Origin: Bacteroidetes bacterium UBA1952
GTDB taxonomy: Bacteria; Bacteroidota; Bacteroidia; Chitinophagales; Chitinophagaceae
Reading direction: 5' to 3'
DNA length: 9,034 nt
Assembly: GCA_002336725.1 (NCBI GenBank)
Contig: DDEO01000157.1
Coordinates: forward strand, 1-9,034
Shown: positions 1-6,420 of the stretch, piece by piece
Layout of the letters: the number at the start of each line of letters is the position of its first letter
How positions within the stretch are numbered: position 1 is the first letter of the stretch
Notes under the pieces: generated by a model
What the model saw: only the letters and a program-made list of their open reading frames with translations
Database searches by the model: none
Told to the model about the DNA's origin: nothing
Made by a program: the position numbers and the translations under genes

Positions 1-15
1 TTGCCACACAACGGC

Positions 16-115
16 CATTCGTGTCCATTCGTGCATTCGTGGCATCCCGATAGCCGGAATGATTTTGCGGATTCGACTCCAGGCGGCATTCGTGTCCATT
101 CGTGCATTCGTGGCA
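16..115. repeat. 29-bp direct repeat pair made of CATTCGTG words
   Basis: Two identical 29-bp copies lie at 16-44 and 87-115, 71 bp apart start to start. Each copy is built of three degenerate words beginning CATTCGTG (followed by TC, nothing, and GC). The 42 bp between the copies shows no repeat. The pair sits directly 3' of the lipid kinase stop codon at 124-126. No gene is visible in 1-123. The function is unknown; it looks like a dispersed intergenic repeat of the host genome, cut by the window edge. Confidence 0.85.
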
Positions 116-123
116 GCCCTGCT

Positions 124-993
124 TTAGCAAACCACCTTCAGCGCCTTCTGTTCGATTCGAAAAACCACCTTTCCGTCGCAGGGATATGCGTCGCCATCGG
201 TTTGGAAAAAGTTCAGTTCCGGGTGTGCAATCTCCACCCTCGCTGCCTGCCAGGTGTGCACGTAGCGGTTGCGGTGCATCCTTCCCAGCAGCGAGTCGAG
301 CGCGATGAGCGGCCCTGCCCAATGCGGAAAACGGCGCACCGATACCACGTCGAAAAGGCCGTCGGTATAATCGGCTTGCGGCGCTATCTGAAAATTATAG
401 CCAAACTGCCGGCCATTGGCCACCACCACCATAAAAGCGTGTTCTTCCTGCTCCTGCCCGTCGAGGCAAAGCTTCCAGCGCCTGGGTTTATAGGAAAACA
501 GGCGTTTCAGGATAATTTCGGAATAGGTCATCAATCCGCGCCGCGTGCTATCGGCAAAGGCGCGAATCACCTCGGCATCGAAGGCCACACCGGCGTTGGA
601 AAGGAAAAGATGGTCGTTGGCAAAGCCCACATCTACCCGCAGTATCTGCCCTTTATTAATACAATCTATGGCAGCCGTAAGCGAGAGTGGAATGCCCAGC
701 GAGCGGGCAAAGCCGTTGCCGCTGCCTTTGGGCAGAATGGCCAGTGCCGTTTCGGTGCCGTAAATTCCCTTCGCCACATCGGCCACCGAGCCATCGCCGC
801 CTACGGCCACCACAGCGTACGCGCCCTGTTGCGCGGCCTCGCGGGCAATTTCAATGCCGTGTTGTGCCTTTTGGGTCGTGCGGATTTCATACGAAAAGCG
901 CGTCCTATCAAGCCGGATTTCCAGCGCCGACTCGATAGCTTTCACCCGGTCGGTGCCACTGCGCGGATTAACAATAAAAACGAGCGTTTTGAT
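124..993 (-). CDS. YegS/DagK-family lipid (diacylglycerol-type) kinase, start codon unclear
   Basis: This is a cytoplasmic or membrane-associated kinase of the diacylglycerol kinase catalytic-domain family, which phosphorylates a lipid hydroxyl with ATP. Counting from GTG 945, the nucleotide-binding GGDGS is at residues 49-53, LPKGSGNGFAR at 71-81, and the C-terminal DG-containing motifs TDGLFDV at 194-200 and QTDGD at 248-252. The exact lipid substrate cannot be read from the sequence. The first family motif, LVFIVNPRSG, is encoded in frame upstream of GTG 945, so that codon is too late to be the true start. Between the in-frame stop at 1132-1134 and 945 there is no ATG, GTG or TTG. ATC at 991-993, followed by AAA ACG CTC, sits where ATG would be expected and would give 289 aa, a normal length for the family. 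I placed the 5' end there. Either a rare start codon is used, or the start was lost when the adjacent decamer array formed. The gene follows porZ on the same strand after about 200 bp of repeats, so co-transcription is uncertain. Confidence 0.85.
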   Translation of the reverse strand: MKTLVFIVNPRSGTDRVKAIESALEIRLDRTRFSYEIRTTQKAQHGIEIAREAAQQGAYAVVAVGGDGSVADVAKGIYGTETALAILPKGSGNGFARSLGIPLSLTAAIDCINKGQILRVDVGFANDHLFLSNAGVAFDAEVIRAFADSTRRGLMTYSEIILKRLFSYKPRRWKLCLDGQEQEEHAFMVVVANGRQFGYNFQIAPQADYTDGLFDVVSVRRFPHWAGPLIALDSLLGRMHRNRYVHTWQAARVEIAHPELNFFQTDGDAYPCDGKVVFRIEQKALKVVC

Positions 994-1080
994 GAGCGTT
1001 GATGTTGGTTGATGAGCGTTGATGTTGGTTGATAGTTGTTGATTATCGTTGATGAGGGTTGATGGTGGTTGATGGTGGTT
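991..1080. repeat. Decamer tandem array GATGnnnGTT (nine units)
   Basis: Nine consecutive 10-bp units fit GATGnnnGTT or a close variant (GATAGTTGTT and GATTATCGTT are the poorest fits). A tenth, decayed unit is at 1081-1090. GATGAGCGTT and GATGTTGGTT alternate twice at 991-1030, giving a 20-bp higher-order period. GATGGTGGTT is duplicated at 1061-1080, and related GTTGATGG words recur at 1111-1131. The array abuts the 5' end of the lipid kinase on the minus strand. The frame stays open through it, but it supplies no start codon. The kinase coding sequence next to it, at 981-990, itself contains GAGCGTT. Confidence 0.9.
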
Positions 1081-1087
1081 GATGGTA

Positions 1088-1163
1088 GGGGCGCCCCTTG
1101 TGGTCGCCCTGTTGATGGTTGTTGATGGCTGTTAATTAGGAGGAAAGCCTCCCCCTTTGGGGG
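1088..1163. repeat. GC-rich palindromic elements between porZ and the lipid kinase
   Basis: Three small inverted repeats lie here. GGGGCGCCCC at 1088-1097 is a perfect palindrome, and its GGGCG can also pair with CGCCC at 1105-1109. GGAGG (1139-1143) pairs with CCTCC (1148-1152) around a 4-nt loop. CCCCC (1151-1155) pairs with GGGGG (1159-1163) around TTT; these last two stems overlap and would compete. They lie just downstream of the porZ stop on the minus strand and could weakly end or stabilise that transcript. There is no T-tract of the kind expected for an intrinsic terminator, so I list them as repeats. They resemble mobile intergenic palindrome cassettes. Confidence 0.6.
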
Positions 1164-1198
1164 ATTGAGGGGGCCGTGCCGTGCCGGCCGCCAGTCCA

Positions 1199-3481
1199 TC
1201 ACTCCGCAAAAACAAACTTTCCTTTGGTCGTTATCAGGCCGTCTTTGCTGGTTACGAAGACGAGATAAACGCCGGTTTGGGGGCGGCGACCGGTATAATC
1301 CATGCCATTCCATACGGCTTGTCCGCCATTGGCCGTCGTTCGGTACACCAGCTGTCCGGAAATATCAGTGATGCGTACATCGGCGTTGGTGGGCAGGTTG
1401 GCAAAGGCAATAGGGCCGCGATAATCGCTGCGAACGGGGTTGGGGAAAATACGGATAGTCTGCGCCGTTTCACTGCCCTCGGTAGCCGTCCCGCGATAGC
1501 TCACCAGCCCGTTGGACGTTCCGATATAAACATCGCCTGTTACATCATCTACTGCAATACGCTGCACCACATTGTCTGGCAGCGGCGAATTGTCCACCGT
1601 GAAGCGTTCCACCACTTGCTGGGCATCGGGTGTTATAAGCCACACGCCGTTGTTGGTGCCCACCCACTTTCGGTTGGCTCCGTCTATAGCAATGGTATTG
1701 ACCTGCTCGCCGTCGAAGAGTTTTCCGGCAAACTGGTCCAGCTTCAGGATGGGTTGCGTTGCCTCACATTTTCCGCCTATCACGCTTCCCGGACAGTTCA
1801 CGACTGCCATGCCGTTATCGGTTCCAATCCAGATGTTGCCGTCCTGGTCTTTGGCCATGCTCAGCACCGAGGCCGAAGGCAGTCCGCCGGTGCCTTTTCC
1901 GGTTGCCAGGTGGGCGCTTTTGTCGTCGGCAGGATTTTCCGGCGTGCCGTTCATGTCATACACAAAGACACCGCCGCCGCGCGGCTGAAACCACCATAAC
2001 TGCCCGAAATCATCGGTGAGCAGCCCGGCAGCGGTGCGCGGCAGGCCGCCTACAAACGAGGAGCCATTGGCCGCCAGATGGGTCCATCTGCCGCTTTTGG
2101 AAAGCACGGCCAGTTCGTGTTCCAGTGCCTTGTATTGCCCTACGATCAGATTGCCGTCGCGGTCTTTGGTCATGCTCATCACCCCAATCTGATAGCCCGA
2201 TGGGTCGTCGGCATAAGGCTCCAGCACTGGTGTCAGGTCTTCAATCGTGCTGTCTTTTTTAAGGAGATAAAGGCCCCGCCGCATCGAGCCGTAATAAGTG
2301 CCGGCAGCTGTTTCCACAAAATCAATCAGGTCAGACACGTCGGACGGGAACGGCTTTCGCGTCTTCCAGGTGTCGGTCGTGCCGTCATAATCCGAAAACC
2401 AGCCGAAGCGGCCCACGGGCTGAAACAGCAGGTTATAGGAGCCATGCAGTACCCGCACCTGCCGGTCGTGCGCCGCAATTTTAAAGCTATAAGGGTAATA
2501 AGGCCCCGATGGCGCAATAGCTGTGGGATTAAAGCCCGTGGTTCGTTTCAACAGCCCTTCCCAGTTGTCGGCGGCATAGAAAGCGCCGTCTTTCAATTGG
2601 AGGGTCATCTGTGGCGTTCCGGCCCGGAAAGAGTCAACCACAGCGCCCGCAGCATCCAGAACCCGCACGCGGCCCACGATGTAGATGCCAATCTGCTGAA
2701 TCTGGGTAACCGTCAGGCCATTGTTGAGCGCCGGGTCTATGTGCATCACCTCGCGGGAGCGGAAAACCGTGTCGGGTGCAGCGCCTTCCTGATAGCGCAA
2801 TACACCGCTGGCGCTGTGCAGCCACAGTTGCCCGCCCGAGAAGGCAAGGCCCTTGAGCGTGTCGGCGAGCAACGGTTGCCAGGAAGCAAAATCCTGAAGA
2901 TTGACACCAGTCAGCGATGCCCGGTAAAGGCCCTGGGGCGTGGCGGCATAAATCTGTCCGGAGTGTACCCGAATCCCCTGGATGGGCAGCACATCGCCGG
3001 CATAATTGAAGACGTAGTTTTCCTTCACCTCCTGCTTTTTGAGGTCGATCACCACCGCGCCAATGCTCGTGCTGATGTAGGCAATGCCGCCCGTGCAATA
3101 CACATCGAAGATGGTCTTTGCGCCGCCGGCAGGCCGTAGCCGAATGCTGGGGATGTTGAAAAAAGCGCCGTTGCGGTAGAGGTCAATATTGCCGTTTCGA
3201 TAGGTAATGACCGTGGTCGCGGTTGCGGTGTCATAGCCGATTTTATCCGTTCCGGCATCCGACATACCATCGACTTTGGAGTGGGTAATCATCTCGCCGG
3301 TGGCGGAGTGATAGGTAAAAAAGCCCTGGTCTGCCGCAGCGTAAATCACGTCGCCGTCTGTTGCAATGCCCGTGAGCACGTTATAGGGGTAATGCGACTG
3401 CCATTGCCCGATGGCACCGCGCTGGGCAAAGGGCGTGAAAGGCAGCAATAGCAGCGGAAGCAGGAAAAACGAAAGACGCAT
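1199..3481 (-). CDS. porZ: PorZ-like type IX secretion system protein with C-terminal sorting domain
   Basis: The predicted protein is 760 aa. It starts with a signal peptide (MRLSFF, a leucine/proline-rich core, then PFAQ at about residue 19), so it is exported. The mature N-terminus (IGQWQSHYPYN, then VIYAAADQGFFTY and KVDGMSDAGTDKIGY) matches the beta-propeller start typical of PorZ. Propeller blades with the AxDxxGNxWIGTxNG pattern recur further on, for example AKDQDGNIWIGTDNG, AIDGANRKWVGTNNG and AVDDVTGDVYIGTSNG. The last 85 residues, from IRIFPNPV to KGKFVFAE, form a T9SS type A sorting domain. In Porphyromonas gingivalis, PorZ is a surface protein that supplies anionic LPS to the sortase PorU when T9SS cargo is attached; extending that role to this organism is inference. 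ATG 3481 was chosen because the signal peptide begins there. In-frame ATGs at 3568 and 3619 would add an unrelated leader, and the latter lies inside a tandem repeat. The length agrees with the family (about 770 aa). The gene is divergent from the efflux operon. Confidence 0.9.
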   Translation of the reverse strand: MRLSFFLLPLLLLPFTPFAQRGAIGQWQSHYPYNVLTGIATDGDVIYAAADQGFFTYHSATGEMITHSKVDGMSDAGTDKIGYDTATATTVITYRNGNIDLYRNGAFFNIPSIRLRPAGGAKTIFDVYCTGGIAYISTSIGAVVIDLKKQEVKENYVFNYAGDVLPIQGIRVHSGQIYAATPQGLYRASLTGVNLQDFASWQPLLADTLKGLAFSGGQLWLHSASGVLRYQEGAAPDTVFRSREVMHIDPALNNGLTVTQIQQIGIYIVGRVRVLDAAGAVVDSFRAGTPQMTLQLKDGAFYAADNWEGLLKRTTGFNPTAIAPSGPYYPYSFKIAAHDRQVRVLHGSYNLLFQPVGRFGWFSDYDGTTDTWKTRKPFPSDVSDLIDFVETAAGTYYGSMRRGLYLLKKDSTIEDLTPVLEPYADDPSGYQIGVMSMTKDRDGNLIVGQYKALEHELAVLSKSGRWTHLAANGSSFVGGLPRTAAGLLTDDFGQLWWFQPRGGGVFVYDMNGTPENPADDKSAHLATGKGTGGLPSASVLSMAKDQDGNIWIGTDNGMAVVNCPGSVIGGKCEATQPILKLDQFAGKLFDGEQVNTIAIDGANRKWVGTNNGVWLITPDAQQVVERFTVDNSPLPDNVVQRIAVDDVTGDVYIGTSNGLVSYRGTATEGSETAQTIRIFPNPVRSDYRGPIAFANLPTNADVRITDISGQLVYRTTANGGQAVWNGMDYTGRRPQTGVYLVFVTSKDGLITTKGKFVFAE

Positions 3482-3609
3482 GGAATATTTAAAGTACGAA
3501 GCTAAAGGTAAACGAAACGGTAGGGTTGGGTATTGTAGCAGGGGCCAATACACCTGTTTTTTCTGCATTCGGGTTGGGGCTATCCCACAGGCAAGAAGGA
3601 AAGATGTGC

Positions 3610-3630
3610 CATGACACATGAAACATGAAA
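3610..3630. repeat. Three 7-bp CATGACA/CATGAAA repeats
   Basis: CATGACA, CATGAAA and CATGAAA follow each other without gaps. They are flanked by AGATGT (3602-3607) and ACATCT (3629-3634), which are complementary to each other. This is the same heptamer family, in the CATGAMA orientation, as the arrays between the adaptor and permease genes at 6183-6507, so the family occurs both upstream of and inside the efflux operon. Confidence 0.8.
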
Positions 3631-3733
3631 CATCTCTACTGGCAAGAGAAAAAGGACTGTGTATTTCCGGAAATCCGGGAGGGCTGACACCAGAGATGTT
3701 AATTCCATCCTGAAAAAACCCTTTTTGGCTGCC

Positions 3734-3773
3734 TTTAAGTTGTTTTTAAGCCCGGCTTTAAGGTGCTTTAAAG
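3734..3773 (+). promoter_or_regulatory. Phased TTTAAG direct repeats upstream of the efflux operon (putative operator)
   Basis: TTTAAG occurs at 3734-3739, 3745-3750 and 3757-3762, with TTTAAAG at 3767-3773. Start-to-start distances are 11, 12 and 10 bp, close to one helical turn, so all copies face the same side of the DNA. The last copy ends 34 bp before the start codon of the outer-membrane channel gene. Tandem 6-7 bp direct repeats at 11-bp spacing are the usual layout of operators for OmpR/PhoB-type response regulators. That reading is inference, and no regulator gene is present in the window. Confidence 0.4.
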
Positions 3774-3807
3774 ACGGCGAAGGAAAGATTTGCGGTGTTA
3801 TTCCGGT

Positions 3808-5076
3808 ATGAAAGAAACCCCGCAGTTTTTAAAAACCTTTCTGCTCCTGCTGCTTTGCATCGGCAGCCGGGAAGCCCGCGCCCAGCGCAGCATGACCCTC
3901 GCGGAGGCGCAATCGGAGTTGCGTCGCAACAACCTGCTGCTCCTCGCCGGTCAATACGATGTCTCTGCCGCCGAAGCCGGCGTTATTCAGGCGCGCATCT
4001 GGGATTTGCCGCAGGCAGAACTGGACTTCAACCTGATTAACCCGCAGGACAAAAAAGTCTTTGACGTGGGCCAGAATGGCCAGAAGGCCGCCTCTGTTCA
4101 ACAGCTTATCTATATCGGCGGTAAGAAAAAAGCCGAGGTGGAATTTGCGAAATCCAATGTCGATATCGCTCGTCTGCAATTTGAACAGCTCTTGCGCAAC
4201 CTGCAACTCCAGCTTTCGCAAAGCTTTTTTACGGTTTATTACGACCAGATACGACTGCAAAACGCCGACGCGCAAATCCGCATCCTCGACACGCTGCTCA
4301 CCAACTACCGGCAGCAGACCGACCGGGGCAACGTGCCGCTCAAAGAACTGGTGCGCCTCGAGACGCTGGTGCTGGGATTGCGCAGCAACCGCAACGACCT
4401 GGCCCGCGAAATTCGTGAAAATCAACACCTCCTCTCGCTGCTCACCGGCACAGGTGAAGAAATCCGCCCCGTGGTGGCCGAAGCGCAACTGGCAGAGCGC
4501 CTGCGCCTGCCGCTGCTCAACCGCGACAGCGCCGTGGCTTATGCGCTGCAAAACAACCTCGACTACCGCACCTCGCAACTGATTGCCCAGAGCCAGGAAC
4601 TGCGCCTGCGCTGGCAGCGTACGCTCGCCATTCCCGATCCTTCGGTGGGCCTTTCCTACGACCAGAACGGCGGCGCTTTCCGGAATCAGGTAAACCTCAC
4701 GCTTGGCATTCCCATTCCGCTCTGGAACCGCAACCGGGGCAATATCCGCGAAGCCGAGGCGCGCCGCTCCCAAAGCCGCTCCGAGAGCGATTACCGCCGC
4801 AATGAAATCGCCAGCCTCGCCGCTACGCAATACGATATCTGGCTCCAGGAAAACCGTCAACTGACGAGTATCAGCCCAACGACCGTCGCCAACCTCGAAG
4901 CCGTTTATCAGGGCACGGTGGATAATTTCCGGAAACGCAATATCTCGCTGCTGGAATTTACCGATTTTGTGGAGAGCTATAATAATGCTATCAACCAGTT
5001 TAACGACATCCGCAAAGGCTGGATACTCTCGGCCCTTACGCTCGAGAACACGCTTAATATCAACCTGTTTCAATAA
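3808..5076 (+). CDS. czcC: CzcC/TolC-like outer-membrane efflux channel
   Basis: This is the outer-membrane component of a tripartite RND metal efflux pump, the exit duct for substrate from the periplasm. The 422-aa protein starts at ATG 3808 with a signal peptide: a basic N-terminus, a leucine core at residues 11-17, and an A-R-A/Q cleavage site near 25-26. The mature part has two outer-membrane efflux protein repeats rich in long amphipathic helices, with heptad-like Leu/Gln/Arg stretches at about 100-215 and 310-410. The segment GIPIPLWNRNRGNIREAEA, at about residues 303-321, is the hallmark strand-to-helix turn of CzcC-type members. Length is normal for CzcC. A TTG at 3790 is in frame but would add six residues before the basic region, so I preferred the ATG. 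The gene is first of three co-directional efflux genes; the adaptor begins 15 bp after its stop. The metal substrate is inferred from the permease. A general multidrug role is less likely given the CzcA partner. Confidence 0.9.
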   Translation: MKETPQFLKTFLLLLLCIGSREARAQRSMTLAEAQSELRRNNLLLLAGQYDVSAAEAGVIQARIWDLPQAELDFNLINPQDKKVFDVGQNGQKAASVQQLIYIGGKKKAEVEFAKSNVDIARLQFEQLLRNLQLQLSQSFFTVYYDQIRLQNADAQIRILDTLLTNYRQQTDRGNVPLKELVRLETLVLGLRSNRNDLAREIRENQHLLSLLTGTGEEIRPVVAEAQLAERLRLPLLNRDSAVAYALQNNLDYRTSQLIAQSQELRLRWQRTLAIPDPSVGLSYDQNGGAFRNQVNLTLGIPIPLWNRNRGNIREAEARRSQSRSESDYRRNEIASLAATQYDIWLQENRQLTSISPTTVANLEAVYQGTVDNFRKRNISLLEFTDFVESYNNAINQFNDIRKGWILSALTLENTLNINLFQ

Positions 5077-5091
5077 AAAATTTTAACGAGG

Positions 5092-6177
5092 ATGCATTCT
5101 AAAATCCTGCTCGCGCTGGCTTTTTTAATCGCCGCTACCGGCTGTAAGCACACCGATAAAGAGGCCGCTGTAAAAGAAGGCTTCCGCCTCAGCGATACCA
5201 TGCTGGCCAAAACGCGAATGGCCGACGTGGTGCGCCTGCCCCTGCGCAGCGAAAAGACGTTTTTCGGAAAAATCACGACCGATGCCAACAAGATGATCGA
5301 GGTGTTCCCGGTAGTAGGCGGCAACGTAACGCACGTGTATGTAGAGCTGGGCGATTATGTAGAGAAAGGTCAGTTGCTCGCTACCATTCAGAGTACCGAA
5401 GTGGCCGGCTACGCCAAAGAAATGGAAGATGCCCGCAATGATGAACTGCTGGCGCGCAACAGCCTGAAGGTGGCCCAGGAAATGTATCAGGGCAAGCTGA
5501 GCACCGAGCGCGACGTACTGGAAGCCCGCAGCGCACTGGAAAAAGCGCAGTCGCAGACCCGCCGCATAGCCGAGACCTACAAGATTTACAACATTCGGCC
5601 CGGCTCCATCTTTGAGGTACGCGCACCCATCAGCGGCTTCATCACGCAGAAAGACATTAATCAGGATATGCTCCTGCGCAACGACCGCAGCGACAATATC
5701 TTCGACATTGCGCAAATAAATGAGGTGTGGGCGGTGGCCAATGTGAACGAGAGCGACATCAACGATGTAGCTATCGGTATGGATGCTTCGATAACCACGC
5801 TGAGCTATCCCGACAAGGTTTTTTATGGCAAGGTGGATAAAATCTTTAACGTGATAGACCCGGAAACAAAGGCGATGAAAGCACGGGTGAAGCTCAACAA
5901 TCCGGGCTTTCTGTTGAAACCGGAAATGCGGGCTACCGTGAAGCTCACGAGCGAAACCGGCGGGCAGCAGATGCTGGCCGTGCCTTCTACCGCCGTCATC
6001 TTCGACAACAACAAAAACCATGTGCTGGTCTTCCACGATCGCAACAATATAGAGACCCGCGAGGTGGACGTATTCCGGCAGGTGGGCGACATTACCTACG
6101 TGCGCACCGGCATTAAAGATGGCGAAAAGGTAATTACCGAAAACCAGCTCTTGATTTACGACGCACTGAACGACTAG
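5092..6177 (+). CDS. czcB: CzcB/CusB-family RND periplasmic adaptor lipoprotein
   Basis: This is a membrane-fusion (adaptor) protein that bridges the inner-membrane permease and the outer-membrane channel. The 361-aa protein has a lipoprotein signal ending in A-T-G-Cys18, so it is probably lipid-anchored and periplasmic. The first half of a lipoyl-like domain is at about residues 73-99 (VGGNVTHVYVELGDYVEKG). A short alpha-hairpin follows at about 103-165, and the second lipoyl half is at about 175-200 (VRAPISGFITQK). A beta-barrel spans about 205-285, including VWAVANVNESDI and KPEMRATV. The membrane-proximal domain holds AVPSTAVIF (296-304) and GIKDGEKVI (340-348). No extra His/Met-rich metal-binding extension is visible. 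The start is ATG 5092, with GAGG immediately before it and too close to be a normal ribosome site. The 15-bp gap after the channel gene implies one operon. The permease follows only after 335 bp of repeats, which is wide for such an operon. Confidence 0.92.
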   Translation: MHSKILLALAFLIAATGCKHTDKEAAVKEGFRLSDTMLAKTRMADVVRLPLRSEKTFFGKITTDANKMIEVFPVVGGNVTHVYVELGDYVEKGQLLATIQSTEVAGYAKEMEDARNDELLARNSLKVAQEMYQGKLSTERDVLEARSALEKAQSQTRRIAETYKIYNIRPGSIFEVRAPISGFITQKDINQDMLLRNDRSDNIFDIAQINEVWAVANVNESDINDVAIGMDASITTLSYPDKVFYGKVDKIFNVIDPETKAMKARVKLNNPGFLLKPEMRATVKLTSETGGQQMLAVPSTAVIFDNNKNHVLVFHDRNNIETREVDVFRQVGDITYVRTGIKDGEKVITENQLLIYDALND

Positions 6178-6182
6178 TACGA

Positions 6183-6280
6183 CATGTGTCATGTTTCATG
6201 TGTCATGTTTCATGTGTCATGTGTCATGTTTCATGTGTCATGTTTCATGTGTCATGTTTCATGTGTCATGTTTCATGTTC
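6183..6280. repeat. 7-bp tandem array CATGTGT/CATGTTT (13 units plus one decayed)
   Basis: Thirteen perfect 7-bp units of CATGTGT or CATGTTT run from 6183 to 6273, followed by CATGTTC at 6274-6280. The two versions alternate, giving a 14-bp period, except for a doubled CATGTGT at 6211-6224. The array begins five bases after the adaptor stop codon. Short frames through it encode monotonous Met-Phe-His-Val-Ser-Cys repeats and are not credible genes. Its reverse complement, CATGAMA, occurs at 6421-6448, 6473-6507 and 3610-3630. Confidence 0.93.
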
Positions 6281-6394
6281 CGTTCGGCGAAAGCTGCGCT
6301 TTCGTCGGATTATGGTGCAGGCTGTGCCTGCATAAATGAAAGCAGGCGCAGCCTGCAGGATAACACGACATCCCGCAAGGCGGGATGCCGAACG
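6281..6394. repeat. Compact multi-hairpin intergenic element
   Basis: A 114-bp segment is closed by CGTTCGGC (6281-6288) and GCCGAACG (6387-6394), a perfect 8-bp inverted repeat. Inside are these stems. CGAAAGC/GCTTTCG at 6288-6304 has loop TGC and can extend outward with wobble pairs to 6283/6309. TGCAGGC/GCCTGCA at 6316-6332 has loop TGT. GCAGGC/GCCTGC at 6342-6356 has loop GCA. CATCCCGC/GCGGGATG at 6369-6387 has loop AAG. The two middle hairpins can instead pair with each other as one 16-bp stem (6316-6331 with 6342-6357, a single T-G wobble, 10-nt loop). No T-tract follows, so it is not a standard terminator. It lies inside the efflux operon, and transcription through it would give a cloverleaf-like RNA fold. 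Confidence 0.8.
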
Positions 6395-6420
6395 AGTAAA
6401 ATATCAAATAGTCGTGTGCC

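Larger units (their letters stand above)
3482..3807. other. Divergent intergenic region between porZ and the efflux operon
   Basis: These 326 bp contain no supported gene. They must hold the promoters for porZ (leftward) and for the efflux operon (rightward). I looked for the Bacteroidota promoter pattern (TTTG upstream, TAnnTTTG near -7) and found no convincing pair in either direction. Visible structure: three 7-bp CATGAMA repeats at 3610-3630, a TTCCGGAA palindrome followed by TCCGGGA at 3665-3680, and phased TTTAAG words at 3734-3773. No recognisable Shine-Dalgarno sequence precedes ATG 3808. Confidence 0.6.

Noticed and set aside
16..115. Possible CRISPR array
   Set aside because: Only two copies, the repeat itself is internally periodic, and there are no cas genes. 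The 7-bp and 10-bp arrays elsewhere have no spacers at all.
1..1002. Open frame on the plus strand across the lipid kinase
   Set aside because: The minus strand encodes GGDG and PKGSGNG kinase motifs. The plus-strand translation has no domain and runs through repeats at both ends.
2078..3139. Plus-strand open frame of 353 codons inside porZ
   Set aside because: Shadow of the propeller gene on the other strand; no domain features.
3482..3619. 46-codon N-terminal extension of PorZ from ATG 3619
   Set aside because: The extension starts inside a tandem repeat and precedes a clean signal peptide that begins at ATG 3481.
3640..3807. Bacteroidota-type promoter (TTTG with TAnnTTTG) for the efflux operon
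   Set aside because: Several partial -7-like and TTG words occur, but none are paired at about 19-21 bp, so no promoter is called.
3829..5073. Long open frame (414 codons) antisense to the outer-membrane channel gene
   Set aside because: It mirrors a strongly supported gene. The translation is rich in Val/Ala/His with no recognisable domain, as expected when a GC-rich coding frame is read backward.
5125..6192. Long open frame (355 codons) antisense to the adaptor gene
   Set aside because: Complementary to a clear CzcB-type adaptor; no family motifs and no credible start context.
6281..6394. tRNA or intrinsic terminator
   Set aside because: The fold is cloverleaf-like, but I see no conserved tRNA arm sequences, and no T-tract follows any stem.
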